A stretch of DNA of 64,000 nucleotides from JAYVYM01 sp046593925 (GTDB lineage Bacteria > Actinomycetota > Actinomycetes > Mycobacteriales > SCTD01), in assembly GCA_046593925.1 (NCBI GenBank), contig JBKJQN010000008.1, forward strand, positions 1 through 64,000, given 5' to 3'. Positions 50,874-59,597 of the stretch are shown here, piece after piece. The translations under genes and the position numbers were made by a program. Under the pieces are notes generated by a model. It saw only the letters and a list, made by a program, of their open reading frames with translations, was not told where the DNA came from and made no database searches. The first letter of the stretch is position 1. Each line of letters starts with the position of its first letter.

Positions 50874-51121
50874 CGGCGACCGTCTGCGACGAGGGCAGCC
50901 CGCGGATCGGAGCTACGGCTGCGTACAGGGGACGCGAAGACGCTGCCGATGACAGCGACCCCGAAGGTCCCGCCGAGCCTGTTGCCCAGCCGGACGACCA
51001 GCAACGTGCCGGCGATCGACCCGGCCGCCACGGACAGCGCGACCGGCAGGATGCGCAGCCCGGTCTCCAGCGGGCTGTAGCCGTGCAGGAACTGGAAGTA
51101 CCGCGTGATCAGGAAGGTTGG
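50870..51121 (-). pseudogene. Collapsed MFS (DHA2/EmrB-like) transporter remnant
   Basis: The frame reads FLITRYFQFLHGYSPLETGL, RILPVALSVAAGSIAGTLLV, VRLGNRLGGTFGVAVIGSVF, then a charged tail and TGA. The first two blocks are a mid-protein region of 14-helix drug exporters; GGTFGVAVIGSVF normally lies some 100 residues later. The intervening helices are missing without a frame break. The N-terminal half is absent. Confidence 0.7.
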
Positions 51122-51227
51122 TCTGTCAGCAGCTGCTCGACCACATCGAGGCAGGCCTGCTCCTCACCGCCGGCTGACCCGCGACCGTCAGCTCGAGCGC
51201 GGCACCGTGCCCTGCGATGATGGGCTG

Positions 51228-52598
51228 GTGAGCGACCTCGGCGCGTGCGCCGCGCGGCACCTGCCCTGGGCCCGGTTCGACGACGCAGTCACAGGGACCG
51301 CCCACGTATTCCAGTCGCCCTACGCGGCCCTCGCGGCGCAGTCGAGCGAACAGGTTGCGGCCGTGCTCGACGACGTGGACCGGGCCACGCAAGAGGGAGC
51401 CTGGGCTTTCGGCTACGTCGCCTACGAAGCTGCCGCCGGCCTCGGCGCCGGTCCGGCTGTTGATGACCGCGAGCCCGGCGTACAGCCCCTCGCCTGGTTC
51501 GGGCTGTGCGAAGAACCGACCGCCGTACCCCTGGTGTCCGCGCCGCCCGGCGATACCCGGGGATACAGCGCGATGGCCTGGCAGCCAGGCTGGACGGACA
51601 CCCGGTACCGGGACGACGTCGCCAGCGTGCGCGAGCACATCCCGCGGGGCGACATCTACCAGTGCAACCTGACCGTACGTTTGCATTCCCGGATTCAGGG
51701 GGACCTGACGCAGCTCTACGCGGACCTGGTCCTGAATTAACGGACCCGGTACGGTGCATACCTGGACGTGGGGACGCAGGTGATCCTGAGCGCGAGCCCG
51801 GAGCTGTTCTTCGAATGGCGGGGGGACCGGCTCACGACCAGGCCGATGAAGGGAACGGCTGCCCGCGGCCGGACCCTGGCGGAGGATCAAGAACGTCTGC
51901 TCACGCTGACGAGCAGCGAGAAGGAACGCGCCGAGAACGTCATCGTCGTCGATCTTCTCCGCAACGACGTCGGACGCGTATCCACCATTGGCAGCGTCGA
52001 CGTGCCGGCGCTCTGCGTCCCGGAGCGGTACGAGACCGTCTGGCAGCTGACCTCGGATGTGACCGGGACTGTCCTGCACGGCGCGGGGCTCGCGGACGTG
52101 TTTCGCGCTCTCTTCCCGTCCGGTTCCGTGACCGGAGCTCCGAAGCGCCGCGCGATGGAGATTATCCGCGGCCTGGAGACCACACCTCGCGGGATGTACT
52201 GCGGCGCCGTGGGCTTCGTGGCGCCGCCCGGGACGGCGCTGCGCGCACGTTTCAGCGTCGCGATTCGGACGCTGACGCTCGACCGGGCTACCGGCGAGGC
52301 GGTCTATGGCAGCGGAAGCGGGATCCCCTGGGCCTCGGAACCGGAGGCCGAGCTCGCCGAGGTGCGCGCCAAAGCCGCCATCCTGAACGCGCCGTACCGG
52401 GAGTCTGACCTCCTGGAGACCATGGCCTATTTGCCGGCTACCGGAGTACGTCACCTCCAACGACACCTGCGGCGTGTCGCCGAATCAGCAAAGTACTTCG
52501 GCTTCCCGTTTGATGAAGACCTCGCAGACCGGCGTCCGGAGCTCCTTGGCGCGCGCATCGTGCAGGCCCCGCGACGGGGCGACACACCGGTACGTTGA
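51228..52598 (+). pseudogene. pabB: pabB-pabC fusion: aminodeoxychorismate synthase component I, interrupted and truncated
   Basis: GTG 51228 starts a PabB-like protein (ARHLPWARFDDAVTG, GAWAFGYVAYEAAAGLG, HIPRGDIYQCNLTVRL). An in-frame TAA at 51738-51740 interrupts it between DLVLN and RTRYGAYLDVG. The same frame then continues with intact catalytic blocks: SASPELFFEWRG, TTRPMKGTAARGRT, ERAENVIVVDLLRNDVGRV, PSGSVTGAPKRRAMEIIRGL. After the PabB end the first 45 residues of a PabC lyase follow (LLETMAYLPATGVRHLQRHL, SAKYFGFPFD), then the frame ends at 52598. Thus one nonsense codon plus a 3' truncation. Confidence 0.85.
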
Positions 52599-52606
52599 TG
52601 TAGGCG

Positions 52607-53001
52607 CCGCTCAGGTGACCTCGACAGTTCGTCCACGAGCGCTGCCAGCAGCGTCTCGATCGGAGGCGGCGGCGTCGATGCGATCAGGTCCGGCAGACCG
52701 GTCCCCACACCCTCGGCTGCCGCTGAGAGCGCGTTGAAGACGTACGTCCAGAACGCGTCGAGCTCGTTGTCGGACGGGCCGAGCGAAAGCCAGGCGACGA
52801 CGCGACCCTCAGCGGCGGATTCGCTGAGCCACTCAACGAGCAGGGTGGTCTGCCGAAGCCAGCCGTGGCTGATGGCAGGGTCAGTGTCGCGTCGGCGCCA
52901 TCGCGCAGCCGCATGTCGAGTCGGGGCCGGCTGACGAGTCCTCGTCGCAGCGTCGGTGCGTACAGCTTGGTCGCGATGATCAGACCTGCCATTTCCTCCA
53001 C
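52607..53001 (-). pseudogene. MalT-like LuxR regulator N-terminal remnant, frameshifted
   Basis: Starts LIIATKLYAPTLRRGLVSRP, RLDMRLRDGADATLTL, the typical opening of large MalT-type LuxR ATPases. At the Walker A position (TAGFG) the frame breaks. The next frame continues TTLLVEWLSESAAEGRVVAW, LSLGPSDNELDAFWTYVFNA and ends near LVDELSRSP at the junction with the pabB remnant. The Walker A Lys is lost. About 130 of some 900 residues remain. Confidence 0.75.
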
Positions 53002-53131
53002 CCCACGGCGAACCGTCGTGTACGAAATAGGTGCTCCAGCTGCACGCGGCCCACAGTTGCGGGCTACGCGCTGCCGCGTCGTGCGTATCGCGACCCGTCT
53101 GCGTCCAAGCTCGTTGAGACGACGGCCCCCT

Positions 53132-53788
53132 TCACAGCCGGGGCGCGAAGGAGCGGAGGAGTGCTGTGGCGAAGGCGATGCTGCCTGACGAGTTGGCGAT
53201 CAGGGCGCCGCGATCGCCGTGACGCACCGCGGGTCGTACGCCGAACACGGCCGCTTCGTCGCCCAGCCCGCCGATCGGCTTGGGAGGGTCGAAGTTGGCC
53301 AGGCTCCTGTACTCGGCGGCCGTCATCACGTCGAGCGTGATCTCCCCGGTGGTCCCCGGGTTTCCGGTGAAGTGGTACGTGCAGGCGGAGTGCTGCTCGA
53401 CGGCGGGACCCACGTCGGTCTTGGTCGGCACCGTCCTGAGTGCGTAGGTCGAGGCCGGGTACATCGAGGCCAGCACGGCGGTAGTGGCTGCCGAGAAGTC
53501 CGCGGGCGTGAGAAGCGTGCAGGAGTCCACGCCCCCCAGGGTGGTGCCGACAGAGTCGGTGCCGCCTGTGGCGCTTGCGTCTGCTGTGGCGCTCTCACCT
53601 GCCTTGGGTGAGACAGCCGTCGAGGCTGTGGCGGAGGCCGCGGTCTTCGCGGCGTTCCCTGCGCATCCTGACGCCACGAGCATGCCCAAGAGCGTCACGA
53701 CAGCCAACCAGGTTCGCGGCTGCACGGCTGGTAGCGCTCGCCAGGCAACGGGGCTCACCGGCCGAACGTAGCGAGATACCAGCCTCAC
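53132..53788 (-). CDS. DUF3558-like secreted lipoprotein
   Basis: 218 residues from GTG 53788. A hydrophobic signal ends in a lipobox, LLGMLVASGC, followed by a Ser/Thr/Ala-rich tether and a globular domain beginning DSCTLLTPADFSAATTAVLA with a second Cys in HSACTYHFTG. This Cys-containing CTLLTPADF start is characteristic of the DUF3558 lipoprotein family of actinobacteria. A Met closer to the signal would also work as start. Function of the family is unknown. Confidence 0.75.
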   Translation of the reverse strand: MRLVSRYVRPVSPVAWRALPAVQPRTWLAVVTLLGMLVASGCAGNAAKTAASATASTAVSPKAGESATADASATGGTDSVGTTLGGVDSCTLLTPADFSAATTAVLASMYPASTYALRTVPTKTDVGPAVEQHSACTYHFTGNPGTTGEITLDVMTAAEYRSLANFDPPKPIGGLGDEAAVFGVRPAVRHGDRGALIANSSGSIAFATALLRSFAPRL

Positions 53789-53812
53789 GGGAAGTGCTGC
53801 CCGACATCACAT

Positions 53813-54000
53813 CGGGACGACCTGACCGACAGGGAGCGCGTCCCGCAGGTCCCGGGCCGGCGAGGACCACCGCATCGCCGTGACGACGTCGGGTCGGGGC
53901 TGGAAGAAGGCGGCGCGCCTCGTCGTCGTCCATGGCGCGATCCGGGCCCGGCATCGCGGCCAAGTGCAGAACCCGCCCCGCACGGGAACTGTGAGCACCC
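53813..54000 (-). other. Possible frameshifted gene tail
   Basis: On the minus strand, LHLAAMPGPDRAMDDDEARR and FFQPRPDVVTAMRWSSPARD, followed by a normal stop at 53813, are in two neighbouring frames and read like one protein C-terminus, possibly of an HD-domain phosphohydrolase. No start or catalytic motif is present. It sits just downstream of the FCD regulator. Confidence 0.3.
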
Positions 54001-54012
54001 GCCGGATCCGCA

Positions 54013-54666
54013 CTAGAAGGCCGACGCCAGCAGCTGCCGGGACTGCTGGATGTGCTCGCGCATCGCCTGCTCAGCAGCATCGGGGTCCCTGGCCTCCAAC
54101 GCTGCCAGCAGCGGGCCGTGCGACAGCATGCTGGCCGGCTGCGCCGGGCGCGTGCTCCAGTACGACCGCCAGAAGCGCAGGTTGTGCATGAGCAGCAGCT
54201 CGGCCGCATCCTGCAGCAGCACATTGTTGACCATGCGAACGAGGAAAAGGTGGATCTCGTGGTCGTCGGACAGGAACGCCAGCGCCGCCCGGTCCTTGCG
54301 TGAGCCCTCGGCCGAGGTGACCAGCTTGCCCAGCAGGGCCAAGTCGTCGTCGCTGGCCTTACGTGCGGCGATGTGCGCGACCCCGCACTGGATGGCCTCG
54401 CGTGCCTCGAACATGTCCAGCACGTCCTGCAGGCTGAGGCTGGTGACCACGGTGCTTCGGCGCGCCATCACGGTGGTGAAGCGGTCTCCGGCGAGCCTGG
54501 CCAGTGCCTCCCGCACGGGCATCCGCCCGAGTCCGATCTCGAGGGCCAGCTGCTGCTCGTTGACGACCGAGCCGGGCGGGATCCGCAGGTCCAGGATCCG
54601 CTCCAGCAGCCATCCGTAGGCCTGGTCGCTGGCCCGTTGCGGGACCGGGAACCGTGCGGCGCTCAC
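54013..54666 (-). CDS. GntR-family regulator, FCD/FadR type
   Basis: 217 residues from GTG 54666, which overlaps the stop of the upstream amidotransferase gene (GTGA). The winged helix is at about 10-75 (LRIPPGSVVNEQQLALEIGL, RMPVREALARLAGDRF). The helical FCD ligand domain follows, with LQDVLDMFEAREAIQCGVAH, DDHEIHLFLVRMVNN and LSHGPLLAALEARDPDAAEQ; the Asp/His residues suit a metal-dependent effector pocket. As the last gene of the eight-gene operon it probably represses it in response to the substrate. The palindromes at 61936-61952 are candidate operators. Confidence 0.88.
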   Translation of the reverse strand: MSAARFPVPQRASDQAYGWLLERILDLRIPPGSVVNEQQLALEIGLGRMPVREALARLAGDRFTTVMARRSTVVTSLSLQDVLDMFEAREAIQCGVAHIAARKASDDDLALLGKLVTSAEGSRKDRAALAFLSDDHEIHLFLVRMVNNVLLQDAAELLLMHNLRFWRSYWSTRPAQPASMLSHGPLLAALEARDPDAAEQAMREHIQQSRQLLASAF

Positions 54667-55427
54667 GACGCCAGCCCGACGGGTTGTGGCGTGCTCACCG
54701 GGACAATGGTGGTGCACAGCGATCCGCGCTCCACCGCCATCAGCTGTCCGTTGCCCAACGTCGACCAGCCCACGCTCTGGGTCCAGCCGGTGGACGCGAC
54801 GACAACGGTCTCGCCCGTACGGCGGTGCAGTAGCGGGTAGTACTCGGGATCGTCGTAGGAACCGGGGTCGTAGCAGCAGACGGCCAGGAGCGCCTCGGGC
54901 GTCAGGAGCATGCAGTTCAGGCTATGTACGGCGGCGCCGCTGGCCAGGACGTCCGTCACGGTGGTGGCGAGCGCCTCCGCGGGGGTCGCCCCCTCATCCA
55001 GTCGCGACAGCACGGCGAGGAAGTAGCGCTCGCTGTCGGTGTCGCCCTGGCGCTGCTGCCTGAGCTGCGGCGCGATCAGCTCCTCCAGCGCCTCAGGCGG
55101 GGAGACCGACCCGTTGTGGGCGAACGCGGCCCCGTTGCCCGTGAACGGATGGGTGTTCGCCGATCGGACCGACAGGCCCAGCGTCGCCCAGCGCAGGTGG
55201 GTGAGTGCGGACTCGGAGGCCTGGCCGGCGGCGAGGTCGGCAAGCTCGCGGCTGGCCAGAGCGGAGTCAGGTTCCTTGCGCACCTGCAGGCCGTCCGGGC
55301 CGGTCCACGCGTGCCCCCAGCCGTCCCCGTGCTGGGCGGCGAGGGCCAGGAATGCACCCCGCTCATTGCCGAGCACCTGGTCCAAGGTCACCGGTGCTCT
55401 CGACACGGTCCCCAACAGTCGGCACAT
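54663..55427 (-). CDS. Class II glutamine amidotransferase-like Ntn hydrolase (EgtC/GlxB-like)
   Basis: 254 residues from ATG 55427, which places the catalytic Cys at position 2 (MCRLLGTVSR). Other class II features: GDGWGHAW, the LTHLRWATLG strand, THPFTGNGAAFAHNGSV (oxyanion Asn-Gly) and SERYFLAVLSRLDEG. Stand-alone members include EgtC, which hydrolyses a gamma-glutamyl amide, and GlxB/MgsA glutamine-amidotransferase subunits. Because a glutamine-synthetase-like ligase is in the same operon and no synthase partner is present, removal of a gamma-glutamyl group is the more likely role. Confidence 0.85.
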   Translation of the reverse strand: MCRLLGTVSRAPVTLDQVLGNERGAFLALAAQHGDGWGHAWTGPDGLQVRKEPDSALASRELADLAAGQASESALTHLRWATLGLSVRSANTHPFTGNGAAFAHNGSVSPPEALEELIAPQLRQQRQGDTDSERYFLAVLSRLDEGATPAEALATTVTDVLASGAAVHSLNCMLLTPEALLAVCCYDPGSYDDPEYYPLLHRRTGETVVVASTGWTQSVGWSTLGNGQLMAVERGSLCTTIVPVSTPQPVGLAS

Positions 55428-55450
55428 CCGGACAGCTCCCTTCGAACGGT

Positions 55451-56215
55451 CTACAGGTAGGTACTGGAGGCGCCGCCGTCGAGCACGACCGTCTGGCCGG
55501 TGATCCATGAGGCGTCATCGGAGGCCAGGAAGCAGGCCAGGGCAGCGACGTCCCCGGGCTCGCCGAACCGGCCGAGCGGGAACCGCGCGAGACGCTCCCG
55601 GCGGGCCTGCGGGTCGGGGAAGAACGCCGCCACGTGCGAGGTCAGGATCGGCCCTGGCGCGAGCGCGTTGACCCGCACGCCACGCGGACCGAGCTGGACG
55701 GCCATGGACGTCGTCAACGCTGCGACCGCTCCCTTGCTGGCGGCGTAGGCGTCCTGCGGGATGCTGCACCCCAGGACCGCCAGGAACGAGCTCATGTTCA
55801 CCACCGCACCGCCACCGGCCGCGAACAGGTGGGGCACGGCGTGCTTGCTGCACAGCACGGTCCCGAGCAGGTTGATGTCGTGGATCGCGGTCCACAGGGC
55901 CGGGTCGGCGTCCAGGAAGGAGATGTCCTGATGCGGCATGACGCCTGCATTGTTGAACAGCAGGTCCAGGCCGCCGAGGCCCTCGACGGCGGCCGCCACA
56001 GCCGCCCGGACATGATCCTGGTTCCGGACGTCGGCCGTGACGGCGAACGCGTGCCCCCCGGCCGCCTGCACCAGCCCGACCGTCTCGTCCGCAGCGTCCG
56101 CGTCGATGTCGAGTACGGCGACGCCGGCTCCCTCGGCAGCGAACCGCAGCGCACTCGCCCGGCCCAGCACCCCGCCCGCGCCGGTCACCAGGGCGCGTCG
56201 GCCCGCCAACAGCAT
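55451..56215 (-). CDS. Short-chain dehydrogenase/reductase
   Basis: 254 residues. ATG 56215 shares a base with the amidohydrolase stop (TGATG); a GTG one codon earlier is possible. Classical SDR: nucleotide site VTGAGGVLGRASALRF, Asp after strand 2 (VLDIDADAADE), pointing to NAD, NNAGV, active site Ser in VNMSSFLAVLG and YAASKGAVAALT with Tyr/Lys, and the C-terminal TGQTVVLDGGASS. Probably oxidises an alcohol intermediate of the operon's pathway. Confidence 0.9.
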   Translation of the reverse strand: MLLAGRRALVTGAGGVLGRASALRFAAEGAGVAVLDIDADAADETVGLVQAAGGHAFAVTADVRNQDHVRAAVAAAVEGLGGLDLLFNNAGVMPHQDISFLDADPALWTAIHDINLLGTVLCSKHAVPHLFAAGGGAVVNMSSFLAVLGCSIPQDAYAASKGAVAALTTSMAVQLGPRGVRVNALAPGPILTSHVAAFFPDPQARRERLARFPLGRFGEPGDVAALACFLASDDASWITGQTVVLDGGASSTYL

Positions 56216-57372
56216 CACGGGACCTGCGTCATGCCGTAGAGCGCCACGGCGTTGTCCCGCAGCACCTGCTCCCCGGCCCGCCGGGCCTGACGAGCGTCGA
56301 GATCCCCGTCCTCGACCAGCTCGCCCAGCACCTGGCCCAGCACCCGTCGGCCGTCGTGCGCGCCAAGCCAGTGCAGGTCGGGTACCCGGGCCCCATCGGA
56401 GCTGTACATGAGCTTGCTCGTCGGTGCTGCGCCGAGAGCGGCGCGGGTCATCGAACGCATCTCCTGCCGTGACAGGAACGGGATGCCGTACGACAGGTCC
56501 AGGTGGGCGTTGCCGTAGACACCCGCCAGGTAGGCGCCTTCGCGTACGAACGGCCAGCAGCCGTGCAGCAGCACCACGGGCATGTCGCGATAGCCACGCT
56601 GCTCAAGGACACCGCGCAGCTGCAACGGGTCGGCCAGGCGCAGATCAGCGTCGGGATCTCCGTACCCGACGTGGAACTGCACGGGCAGGCCCTGCGCCGC
56701 GGCGGCACTGAACGCGACGTGGAGCAGGGTGTCCAGCAGTGGCTTGTGCCCCAGGCGCACCGCTCCGGTCAGCTCGACCTCGCGCCGGGCCAGTCCGAAG
56801 GAGGCGTCTGCGTCCTCGTCGGACCATCGCATCACCTCCAGGCCGGTTCGGTAGGCGACGATGCTCTTGAAGCCTGACCATCCCTTCCCGCGTGCGTCCG
56901 AGAGCTGAAGGTGGACGGCCTCCGCCACCGCCTCAAGGGTGTCGTGCCGGGCGACGAGCTGCTGGAAGACCAGCTCGAGTCGCAGCAGGCTGACCGCGCC
57001 GCACCCTGCGGCCTCGCCCAGCTGCTGCGGGGAAAGGGCTTCGGACGGATCGGGAAACCCGGTGTCGACGACCAGCCCAGCCACCAACGCCTCCCCCAGG
57101 AGCAACGACGTCAGCGCGTGCACGTCGAGTTCGGCGCGTGCCTGCAGCACCGCCTGCTCGGTCGGCTCGACCTGGAACAACAGGGCCAGTTCGCGTATGA
57201 GGCGCTGGTAGAACACCGTGTCGGCCACATCGGTGACGCGCATTCGGGTGTCCGGCGACTCGGTGAACAGCGCCCGCCATACCTCGACATCTCGGTGCCG
57301 CTGCTCGAGCTGGATGGAGTGGCAGTGGTTGTCCACCACGGGGACGTCGGTCAGATCGACCTTCCGGGCCAC
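56215..57372 (-). CDS. Amidohydrolase-2 family protein (FluG N-domain-like)
   Basis: 385 residues from GTG 57372, two bases after the ligase gene stop. The metal-binding VVDNHCHSIQL at the N-terminus, GWSGFKSIVAYRTGLEV, LPVQFHVGYGDPDADLRL, MPVVLLHGCWPFVREGAYLA and LMYSSDGARVPDLHWLGA form the TIM-barrel pattern of the amidohydrolase-2 family. In fungal and plant FluG/NodGS proteins this domain is fused to a glutamine-synthetase domain; here the two are separate adjacent genes. Likely hydrolyses or decarboxylates a pathway intermediate. Confidence 0.88.
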   Translation of the reverse strand: MARKVDLTDVPVVDNHCHSIQLEQRHRDVEVWRALFTESPDTRMRVTDVADTVFYQRLIRELALLFQVEPTEQAVLQARAELDVHALTSLLLGEALVAGLVVDTGFPDPSEALSPQQLGEAAGCGAVSLLRLELVFQQLVARHDTLEAVAEAVHLQLSDARGKGWSGFKSIVAYRTGLEVMRWSDEDADASFGLARREVELTGAVRLGHKPLLDTLLHVAFSAAAAQGLPVQFHVGYGDPDADLRLADPLQLRGVLEQRGYRDMPVVLLHGCWPFVREGAYLAGVYGNAHLDLSYGIPFLSRQEMRSMTRAALGAAPTSKLMYSSDGARVPDLHWLGAHDGRRVLGQVLGELVEDGDLDARQARRAGEQVLRDNAVALYGMTQVP

Positions 57373-57374
57373 GG

Positions 57375-58805
57375 TCAGAACCGGTAGAAGTGATGGCGGA
57401 CCTCGAAGTCGAGGTCGTGCCTGGCGAAGGCCGCCTGCTCAGAGCGTCGGACCGCGAGGTAGCAACGGGACAGCAGCGGCCCGAGGGCAGCCAACAGCAC
57501 GCCGTCCTGCGCGAGGCAGCCGAGCGCCTGGTCCATCGAGGCCGGCAGCGGACGCACCTTGCCTCGCACCAGGGCCTCGGCGGTCATGAGCGCTGGGTCG
57601 TGCTCGCACGGGTCGCCCGGATCGAGCCCGCGATCGACGCCGTCCAGTCCGCAGGCGATCAGCGCCCCGAGCGACAGGTAGGGGTTGGCGCTACCGTCCG
57701 AAGCCTTGAACTCGATGTTGTACGACTGCTCCTCACGCTTGTAGAAGGGCGACGCGACACGTAGCGCGACCTCCTTGTTGTCAAAACCCCACGCCGTGGT
57801 GGCCGACGCCCACGCGCTCGGCGTGAGCCGTCGAAAGGAGTTGTAGCTCGGGACGGTCAGGGCAGTCAGGGCCGGTAGGTGCTCAGCGACGCCAGCGATG
57901 AACTGACGGCCGATCAGCGACAGGGCTCCGGGGAGCTCCGGGTCGTACAGCAGGCTGCGCTGTCCGTCGGTGTCCCAGAGGCTGAAGTGGATGTGCGCCC
58001 CGCTGCCGATCTCGTCCGGGAACGGCTTGGCGGCGAACGACGCGAACAACCCGTGCCGGTAGGCGACACCCCGCACGGTGTCGCGGAACTTCATCTGGTT
58101 GTCCGCCGCCCCCAGTGCGTCGGTGTGCCGGATCGAGATCTCCTTCTGGCCTGGCCCGTACTCGTTGATCGCCTGCTCGACCTGCATGCCCTGGGCGGTG
58201 AGCGCATCAACCGTCTCGAGCATCACGTCGGCGGCATGGTCATGCCCGATCGAGCTGTAGACGGGGGCGTGGCTCGGCACGTCGTACGGGAGGTAGCGGC
58301 CGTCCTGTTCCGTGGCGAGGTAGTACTCGTTCTCGAACGTCGCCTGCACCGTCATGCCCCGTGCCGCGGCGCGCTCGACCTGGCGCTTGAGGAACGAGCG
58401 GGGACAGGCGCCCCAGTCCTGGCGGTCGTGGTCGAGCTGGTCGCACAGCACGCTGGCACTTCCCGGTGACCACGGCAGGACAGTCAACGTCGCCGGGTCA
58501 GGGACTAGCCGGATCTCGCCGACCGGTTCCATCCCCTCGATCGGCACCAGCCGCTCGAGCAGATCGATCGCCATCTGGGCCCTGGTCAGGCTGACGCCTT
58601 CCAGGAGCTTGTGCTCCAGCTGGCCGATGTGGATCGACTTGGTGCGTGCGACGCCGCTCACGTCGCAGTACTCGAACCGGATGAGGCGCACCCCGGCCTC
58701 GCGGGCCCGCCCTGCTGCCTCACGGATCTGCCGTGCCCCGAGCTCCTCCTGGTGTCTGCCTGAGCTGTCTGCCACGGGCCCCTCCCTGTGCTCGGTCGTG
58801 GTCAC
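57375..58805 (-). CDS. Glutamine-synthetase-like gamma-glutamyl ligase
   Basis: 476 residues; GTG overlaps the upstream SDR stop (GTGA). GS beta-grasp region with IRFEYCDVSGVARTKSIHIG, ATP/glutamate-site blocks ATFENEYYLATEQDG, EYGPGQKEISIRHTDALGAA, GSGAHIHFSLWD, and RLTPSAWASATTAWGFDNKE. The adenylylation Tyr loop of true GlnA is not evident. Members of this branch glutamylate amines (PuuA, GlnA3/GlnA4, IpuC, GmaS) rather than ammonia. In this operon it probably activates an imported amine or amino-alcohol as its gamma-glutamyl amide. Confidence 0.9.
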   Translation of the reverse strand: MTTTEHREGPVADSSGRHQEELGARQIREAAGRAREAGVRLIRFEYCDVSGVARTKSIHIGQLEHKLLEGVSLTRAQMAIDLLERLVPIEGMEPVGEIRLVPDPATLTVLPWSPGSASVLCDQLDHDRQDWGACPRSFLKRQVERAAARGMTVQATFENEYYLATEQDGRYLPYDVPSHAPVYSSIGHDHAADVMLETVDALTAQGMQVEQAINEYGPGQKEISIRHTDALGAADNQMKFRDTVRGVAYRHGLFASFAAKPFPDEIGSGAHIHFSLWDTDGQRSLLYDPELPGALSLIGRQFIAGVAEHLPALTALTVPSYNSFRRLTPSAWASATTAWGFDNKEVALRVASPFYKREEQSYNIEFKASDGSANPYLSLGALIACGLDGVDRGLDPGDPCEHDPALMTAEALVRGKVRPLPASMDQALGCLAQDGVLLAALGPLLSRCYLAVRRSEQAAFARHDLDFEVRHHFYRF

Positions 58806-59563
58806 AGCATCACGTCCCCGCCGTTCGGCCCCAGCGTCTGGCCGACGTAGTAGGAACCGTCCGCCGACGCGAGCAGCACTGCCGTCGGGACGATCTCGTG
58901 CACATCGGCGAAGCGCCCGATCGGCAGCTCAGCGAGCTTGGCCGAGCGCCACTGCTCGCTCTCGCCGGCGAGCAACGGGGTCTGCACGGGGCCAGGCGCG
59001 ATGGCGTTGACGAGCACGCCACGCCTGGCGACCTCGCGCGCCAGCGCTTTGGTCAGGGCGATGACCCCGCCCTTGCTCGCGCAGTAGTGCGCAACCTCCG
59101 TACCCCCGACTTGACCGAGCTGACTGGCGATGTTGATGATGCGGCCCCACCCGCGCTCGAGCATCGGTCCCAGCAGGGCACGCGTGCACAGGAACGTCCC
59201 GCGCAGGTTCACCGCCACGACGCGGTCCCACTCCTCGACGTTCATGTCCTCCAGCAGCGACTGCGTGAAGATGCCAGCGTTGTTGACCAGGATGTCGACC
59301 TGACCGTGTATGTCCAGTGCGTCCGCGACGAAGCCCCGCACCGCCTCTGATGAGGCCACGTCGCCGCGGTGGTAGCTGACGCGAGTGCCATGTGCCCGGA
59401 CCGCGGCCAGCACCTCACCGGCCGCCGCCTCGTCGGCGAGGTCTACCAGAGCGACATCAGCGCCCTCCCGGGCAAAACCCTCCGCGATGCCGGCACCGAT
59501 CCCCGATGCTGCGCCGGTGACCAGAGCGACCCGGCCCTGCAGACGACCATCAGCCGCCGTCAC
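58802..59563 (-). CDS. Short-chain dehydrogenase/reductase
   Basis: 253 residues from GTG 59563 (GGAGG about ten bases upstream). VTGAASGIGAGIAEGFAREG, Asp in VDLADEA for NAD preference, NNAGIFTQ, INIASQLGQVGG with Ser and YCASKGGVIALTKAL with Tyr/Lys, IAPGPVQTPL, GQTLGPNGG. A second SDR beside the one at 55451, separated by the ligase and amidohydrolase genes. Having two suggests two oxidation steps or one sequential alcohol oxidation with different specificities. Confidence 0.9.
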   Translation of the reverse strand: MTAADGRLQGRVALVTGAASGIGAGIAEGFAREGADVALVDLADEAAAGEVLAAVRAHGTRVSYHRGDVASSEAVRGFVADALDIHGQVDILVNNAGIFTQSLLEDMNVEEWDRVVAVNLRGTFLCTRALLGPMLERGWGRIINIASQLGQVGGTEVAHYCASKGGVIALTKALAREVARRGVLVNAIAPGPVQTPLLAGESEQWRSAKLAELPIGRFADVHEIVPTAVLLASADGSYYVGQTLGPNGGDVML

Positions 59564-59597
59564 CGGCCACCAACCTCCAGGGCAGCGCTGCCAGCAC

